Of a stretch of 64,000 nucleotides of DNA, positions 60,101 to 64,000 are shown piece by piece. How positions within the stretch are numbered: the stretch's first letter is position 1; every line of letters starts with the position of its first letter. A program made the translations under genes and the position numbers. The notes beneath the pieces were generated by a model. That model did not search any database, was not told the DNA's origin, and was given only the letters and a program-made list of their open reading frames with translations. This DNA is from Cryptomeria japonica (taxonomy: Eukaryota; Streptophyta; Pinopsida; Cupressales; Cupressaceae), in assembly GCF_030272615.1 (NCBI RefSeq), contig NC_081410.1, forward strand, positions 571,225,152 to 571,289,151, read 5' to 3'.

Positions 60101-61447
60101 AAATGATGAAGGAAACTCCAAAGAACTAGAAGATTATGAAGGATTTGTCTATGTGCAACTGAGAGGTCCTACTAAGATAACTGCTGAAGAAAATGAAGAA
60201 AATATCCAGTTACCGAGTGATGAAGAAGATCATACAGAGCCTACCGAGCTTGTATTAGCCAAGTATGTCAGAAGACATCATGCACCAAATCAGATTATAG
60301 GAGATAAGGATGATCCAGTGATGACAAGGAACAAACTGAGACAGAACACATGTTTGATATCTGAATTTGAACCGAGAATAGTGAAAGAGGCATTTAACAG
60401 TGAAGATTGGATATATGCTATGATAGAAGAGATTGATCAAATCAAGAAGAATGATACATGGACACTGGTCCCAAGACCAAAGGACAAAAATATAATCGAT
60501 ACAAAGTGGATCTTCAAAAACAAGCTAAATGAAAAGGGTGAGATCATTCGGAATAAAGCAAGACTAGTTTGCAAAGGTTATGCCCAAGAAGAAGGAATTA
60601 ATTATGGTGAGACTTTTGCACCTGTGGCAAGACTTGAAGGAGTAAGAAAATTGTTGGCATATGCTTCTTACAAGAATTTCAAGGTATATCAAATGGACAT
60701 CAAATCTGCATTTCTGAATGGTATATTAGAAGAAGAATTTTTCATTGAACAACTTGAAGGATTTGTTGAAAGAGAAAATAATGATCAGGTATGTAAATTG
60801 AACAAAGCTTTATATGGTCTGAAATAAGCACCTAGAGCATGGTATGAGAGATTGCACTCATATTTGATCAAAATTGGCTTTATAAGATCAAGTGAAAATA
60901 GCAATATGTACATGAAGAATGATGAAAATGGAATATTGATCTCAACTATATTTGTTGATGATATTATCTTTAGTGGAAATGACTCTCTATGCAAGAACTT
61001 TGGAAATGAAATTAGTAAAGAATTTGAGATGTCATTAATCAGTGAGATAAAATATTTTATAGGTCTGCAGATACTACAAATGAAAGATGAGATTTTCATT
61101 ACCCAATCCAAGTACATAAAGGAAATCTTGAAGAAATTTGGAATGAAAGATTCAAAACCAGTAAGTACTCCTATGACTACCAACTGTAAAATATCAAAGA
61201 ATGATGAATTTGCATTTGTTGATGAGACACTTTACCGATCTATGATTGGAAAGTTGTAATATGTTGTTCACAGCAAGCCATATATAGCACATGTAGTAGG
61301 TATAGTTGCAAGATTTGCTACAGATCCTAAGGAAACACACATGATAACAATCAAAAGAATTTTCAGATACTTAAAAGGCACTGAAGATTATGGTTTGGTA
61401 TATCAGAAAGGAAATGAGTTTGATTTGAAAGTTTATACTAATGTTGA
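60101..61447 (+). pseudogene. copia-3 reverse transcriptase, truncated RNase H
   Basis: RT blocks 'DTKWIFKNKLNEKGEI', 'KARLVCKGYAQEEGINYGET', 'MDIKSAFLNGILEEEF' and 'KALYGLK'. A stop at 60825 precedes 'APRAWYERL'. The catalytic site FVDD (60951-60962) is intact. 'ITQSKYIKEILKKFGM' and 'YIAHVVGIVARFA' lead to 'RIFRYLKGTEDYGLVYQ' and 'DLKVYTNV', the very start of RNase H, where the sequence jumps into the LTR. A second stop lies at 61257. Confidence 0.91.
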
Positions 61448-62126
61448 AAGTGTATGCACACGGATGCTACATAGTGATTACCGAGCACAGAATCTTGAAG
61501 ACCTGTTTTGAAAATAGAGTATAGAGCCCAACAGAGGGACAAGATTAGTCCTATGAATTGATTGTATTGAGCAAATAAGAATCTGCTTTAGCATTTTTAG
61601 ATGTGAAGTTGTAGACATATTTTTATTACTGTTAATTTGAGAAGTAGCAAAAAATCTCTTAATCGAGTGGACTTAACAGTCTTATTTGTAAATCCTCTAG
61701 CAAGGTGACATTCTGATTGAGTGTTAGAAATCCTTTAAGAAGGTCACTTCTAACAAAGTGAAGATCCTAACAGTTCTAAGGGAAATCCCTTAATTGGGTC
61801 ACATCTAGCAATGTGTTTGTAATCTTTAATAGGATTTGCTTTTAACTGAGCATACTCTAGAAGAGTATATTTCTTAGTGGGTCCGAAATCCCACAGTGGT
61901 TTTTCCCTATTTGGGTTTCCATGTTAAATCTGGTGTTATGAGGTTTATATTGTTCATATGCTTTTGAGTTTGCATGTTTGAAAGTTTTGGTTATATGATT
62001 GATATATATGTTACCAAGGTTGAATCTGATGTTTTTACGGTTGATTAAGTTTGTATGATTCACCCTCCCCCCCCCCTCATCTTGTGGCTATTGGATCTGT
62101 ACTTACATTAAGTATCAAAACTATCA
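61448..62126 (+). repeat. 3' LTR remnant of copia-3
   Basis: 679 bp matching 57094-57774. The LTR start and the polypurine tract are missing. Ends ACTATCA followed by CACAT. Confidence 0.88.
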
Positions 62127-62131
62127 CACAT

Positions 62132-64000
62132 AGTCTTCTTTCACATTACAATGCCATCATGAATACAATATCATTTCAATTACATAGTAACCAGCTCCAT
62201 AGATCATCTGCACCATGTAGAACAATATGATCTAAATCCACGAAAACTACATCCAATGAAGAACATCCCAATGAAAGAAGGCATGAAACCACTCGACCAT
62301 GTGGAACCACCCCCCCATGCTAGAAGATGACATGAGGTTCCAACTCACACTCAAGACCTAGCCTAACACCTAACAACCAAGGGACTCAACATGATATTGA
62401 CAAAGATAACATCAATAATCAAAGATCAAATCAAAACACATGGCTAAACTATACATCAATAAACTTCTAAAGGCATGAGCAACAACCAAGACATATGGAT
62501 AATGGACACATGTAGGGAAGAGTGTAATCACATCCTATCCTCATTTGGAATCCTCCTCATCCTTGGAGCCAAACAATAGAGGTTGGTCTACTGCTTCAAT
62601 GATCTTCCCAATTCTAGATCCCAAAACCTCCTCTCTGGGATTCATTGGGGCATAAACTCAATTTCTGTATCTTGATTAAGTGAGTCTCATTTACCCAAAC
62701 CCACTAATTAATTATTACAGTTATCACTTGTAATTAATCATTTACTCTTCATGTGGTTTCATAGGTTTGGACCCCCTCCTAGAGATCTATTTCTCATGAC
62801 CTAGGTTCTACACATGTAAGAGCCCACTCTCCCAACCATGGACCACAACCTTATGGTAAAATATAAAATAGAAATAACATCATAACCAGATAAAGAAGCT
62901 TCCAAATGACATAAAAATAGTCACAACATCATTGAGCTCATACTGAACATAGCAAGGAACACATGGGCATATACATGGAAGAGCCTTCACCAAAATAATG
63001 CATAAAAATAAAAACAAGCAAAACATAAACATGAATCAAAGACAATTCAAAATTGATTTCAAATCCTCAAGGTAATACACATCCCAGTGGAGCTCTAAGA
63101 ACCATACCTCAACAACAATGAATTCTGCTTCTTGCAGAAGGAATACACATATATGCAACCTCCTCAATGGTAAGGAATAAAACCTCTTATCAGAGAACCA
63201 AAATCATTATGCAAGATCATAATGCAAAAAAGATAACTTATAGAAGCTCAATACAATCCAAAAATGCCTCTAGAGAATGCACAAATCTTGTAAAAACACA
63301 CATACAAGCTAGATTGACATCCCCCACACCTTCGAAGAAGATTAGAGCTCTTGGTTCACTATTTAGCACCCTTAGAACCCAGATTGGCATTTTTAGTTGA
63401 TTACCTAGTATTTTTGGGTTGATTGGTCAGCGTTCTAGGTTGTTTGAGTAGTGTTTTTGCTAAACATGCATAAAACAAAGTAAAATTGACATATGAGGAA
63501 GGGGCACTTTCCTAGGTCTACATAGAAGCTCAAAATGACCCAGAATCACTTCCTAGAAGGTTTGGGAGATTGAAAAAAAATAAAGGGTACACAGGATTAA
63601 GGAGTTACATACTCATAGAAAGAAAATGACATCAAAACCATTCTCCCAAAGTGCTCAGATTGACACCCTGCTTGCACATCAACAAGGGGAGACCTAATAG
63701 CACTACAATAGCTACAAAGAAGCATTACTAAGGCTATCATAGCCCAAATACATTCTCAGACCTTCACAAATGGTCCTTTTCCAAAAATACAAATCATAGT
63801 GAAAGCAAATGCAACTCCTGACAACCTAGAGGAGGCCCAAAACTTACATTTATAGCAATGCAATAAGGGAGATGCAGAAAGAAGCACAAAAAAGAAATAT
63901 AACTTCAAATAAAGGATATTATCCCATTTAAGTCATATGAAGAAGAAATCATGATAACACACAGAGATAAGACACAAGAAAAACACTAGCATTATTCACA
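62132..64000. other. Intergenic DNA to window end
   Basis: AT-rich with many 'acatc' and 'caac' words. Short frames such as 63167-63400 are not recognised. It could be old TE sequence, but I cannot support a call. Confidence 0.4.

Larger units (their letters stand above)
56249..62126 (+). mobile_element. SIRE-like Ty1/copia element, copia-3, 3'-deleted
   Basis: 5' LTR 56249-57774 (1526 bp, starts TGTTGGCATT, ends ACTATCA), primer site, gag-protease, integrase and RT. A deletion then removes most of RNase H and about the first 845 bp of the 3' LTR; the 3' LTR remnant is 61448-62126. Target duplicates CACGT (56244-56248) and CACAT (62127-62131) differ by one transition. Several stops and a frameshift make it inactive. 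Confidence 0.87.

Overview
This is nuclear DNA from a seed plant, most likely a conifer. The pointers are one intact plant A-type cytochrome P450 surrounded by tens of kilobases of AT-rich sequence, old nested LTR retrotransposons, solo-LTR-like remnants, and a degenerate pentatricopeptide-repeat (PPR) copy of a kind repeatedly found in conifer DNA. The conifer call is inference; the plant call is secure. I see no bacterial, plasmid or phage content. Apart from the P450, every recognisable coding stretch is a broken transposable element (TE) or a PPR pseudogene.

Layout. 1-3288: gene-poor AT-rich DNA ending in a degenerate tandem array (unit about 157-180 bp) that runs to within a few bases of the P450 stop codon. 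3289-4906 (-): two-exon CYP76-like P450, predicted 509 aa. 6.1-7.4 kb: two remnants of one Ty3/gypsy reverse transcriptase in opposite orientation. 7.7-9.0 kb: GA-rich low-complexity DNA holding a gap of exactly 500 N. 12.0-12.65 kb: CT-rich tract. 12.66-19.5 kb: PPR pseudogene split by a Ty1/copia element (13359-18761, TSD GTTTG). 22528-30362: Ty3/gypsy-type element on the minus strand (TSD TTTAA) with 1.25-kb LTRs and a long Gag-protease frame but no reverse transcriptase or integrase. 30578-32764: probable solo LTR (TSD ATTGG). 35.7-37.0 kb: second PPR pseudogene copy, inverted and uninterrupted. 39221-48115: second copia element (TSD TATTT) whose gag is split by a 3.85-kb insertion (40236-44087) carrying six near-palindromic repeats. 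48.6 kb: (TG)63. 48755-49278: MITE-like element with 29-bp terminal inverted repeats. 51.35-52.65 kb: duplicated block containing a tRNA-derived SINE with a 14-bp target duplication. 54.3-55.8 kb: CT-rich tracts. 56249-62126: SIRE-like copia element whose RNase H end and 3' LTR start have been deleted. 62.1-64 kb: nothing recognised.

How the parts relate. The window is mostly a record of layered insertions. The copia element at 13.4 kb landed in the PPR copy (its LTRs differ at about 7% of sites by hand count). The Gag-protease element is younger (about 3%). Most in-frame stops in the TE frames look like C-to-T or G-to-A changes at CAA, CAG, CGA or TGG codons, as expected from decay of methylated DNA. 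The most novel candidates are the Gag-protease-only element with a hairpin motif repeated through its leader, the array of six near-palindromes at 41.16-41.36 kb, and the tandem array that forms the sequence directly downstream of the P450. All alignments were made by eye and all counts are approximate.
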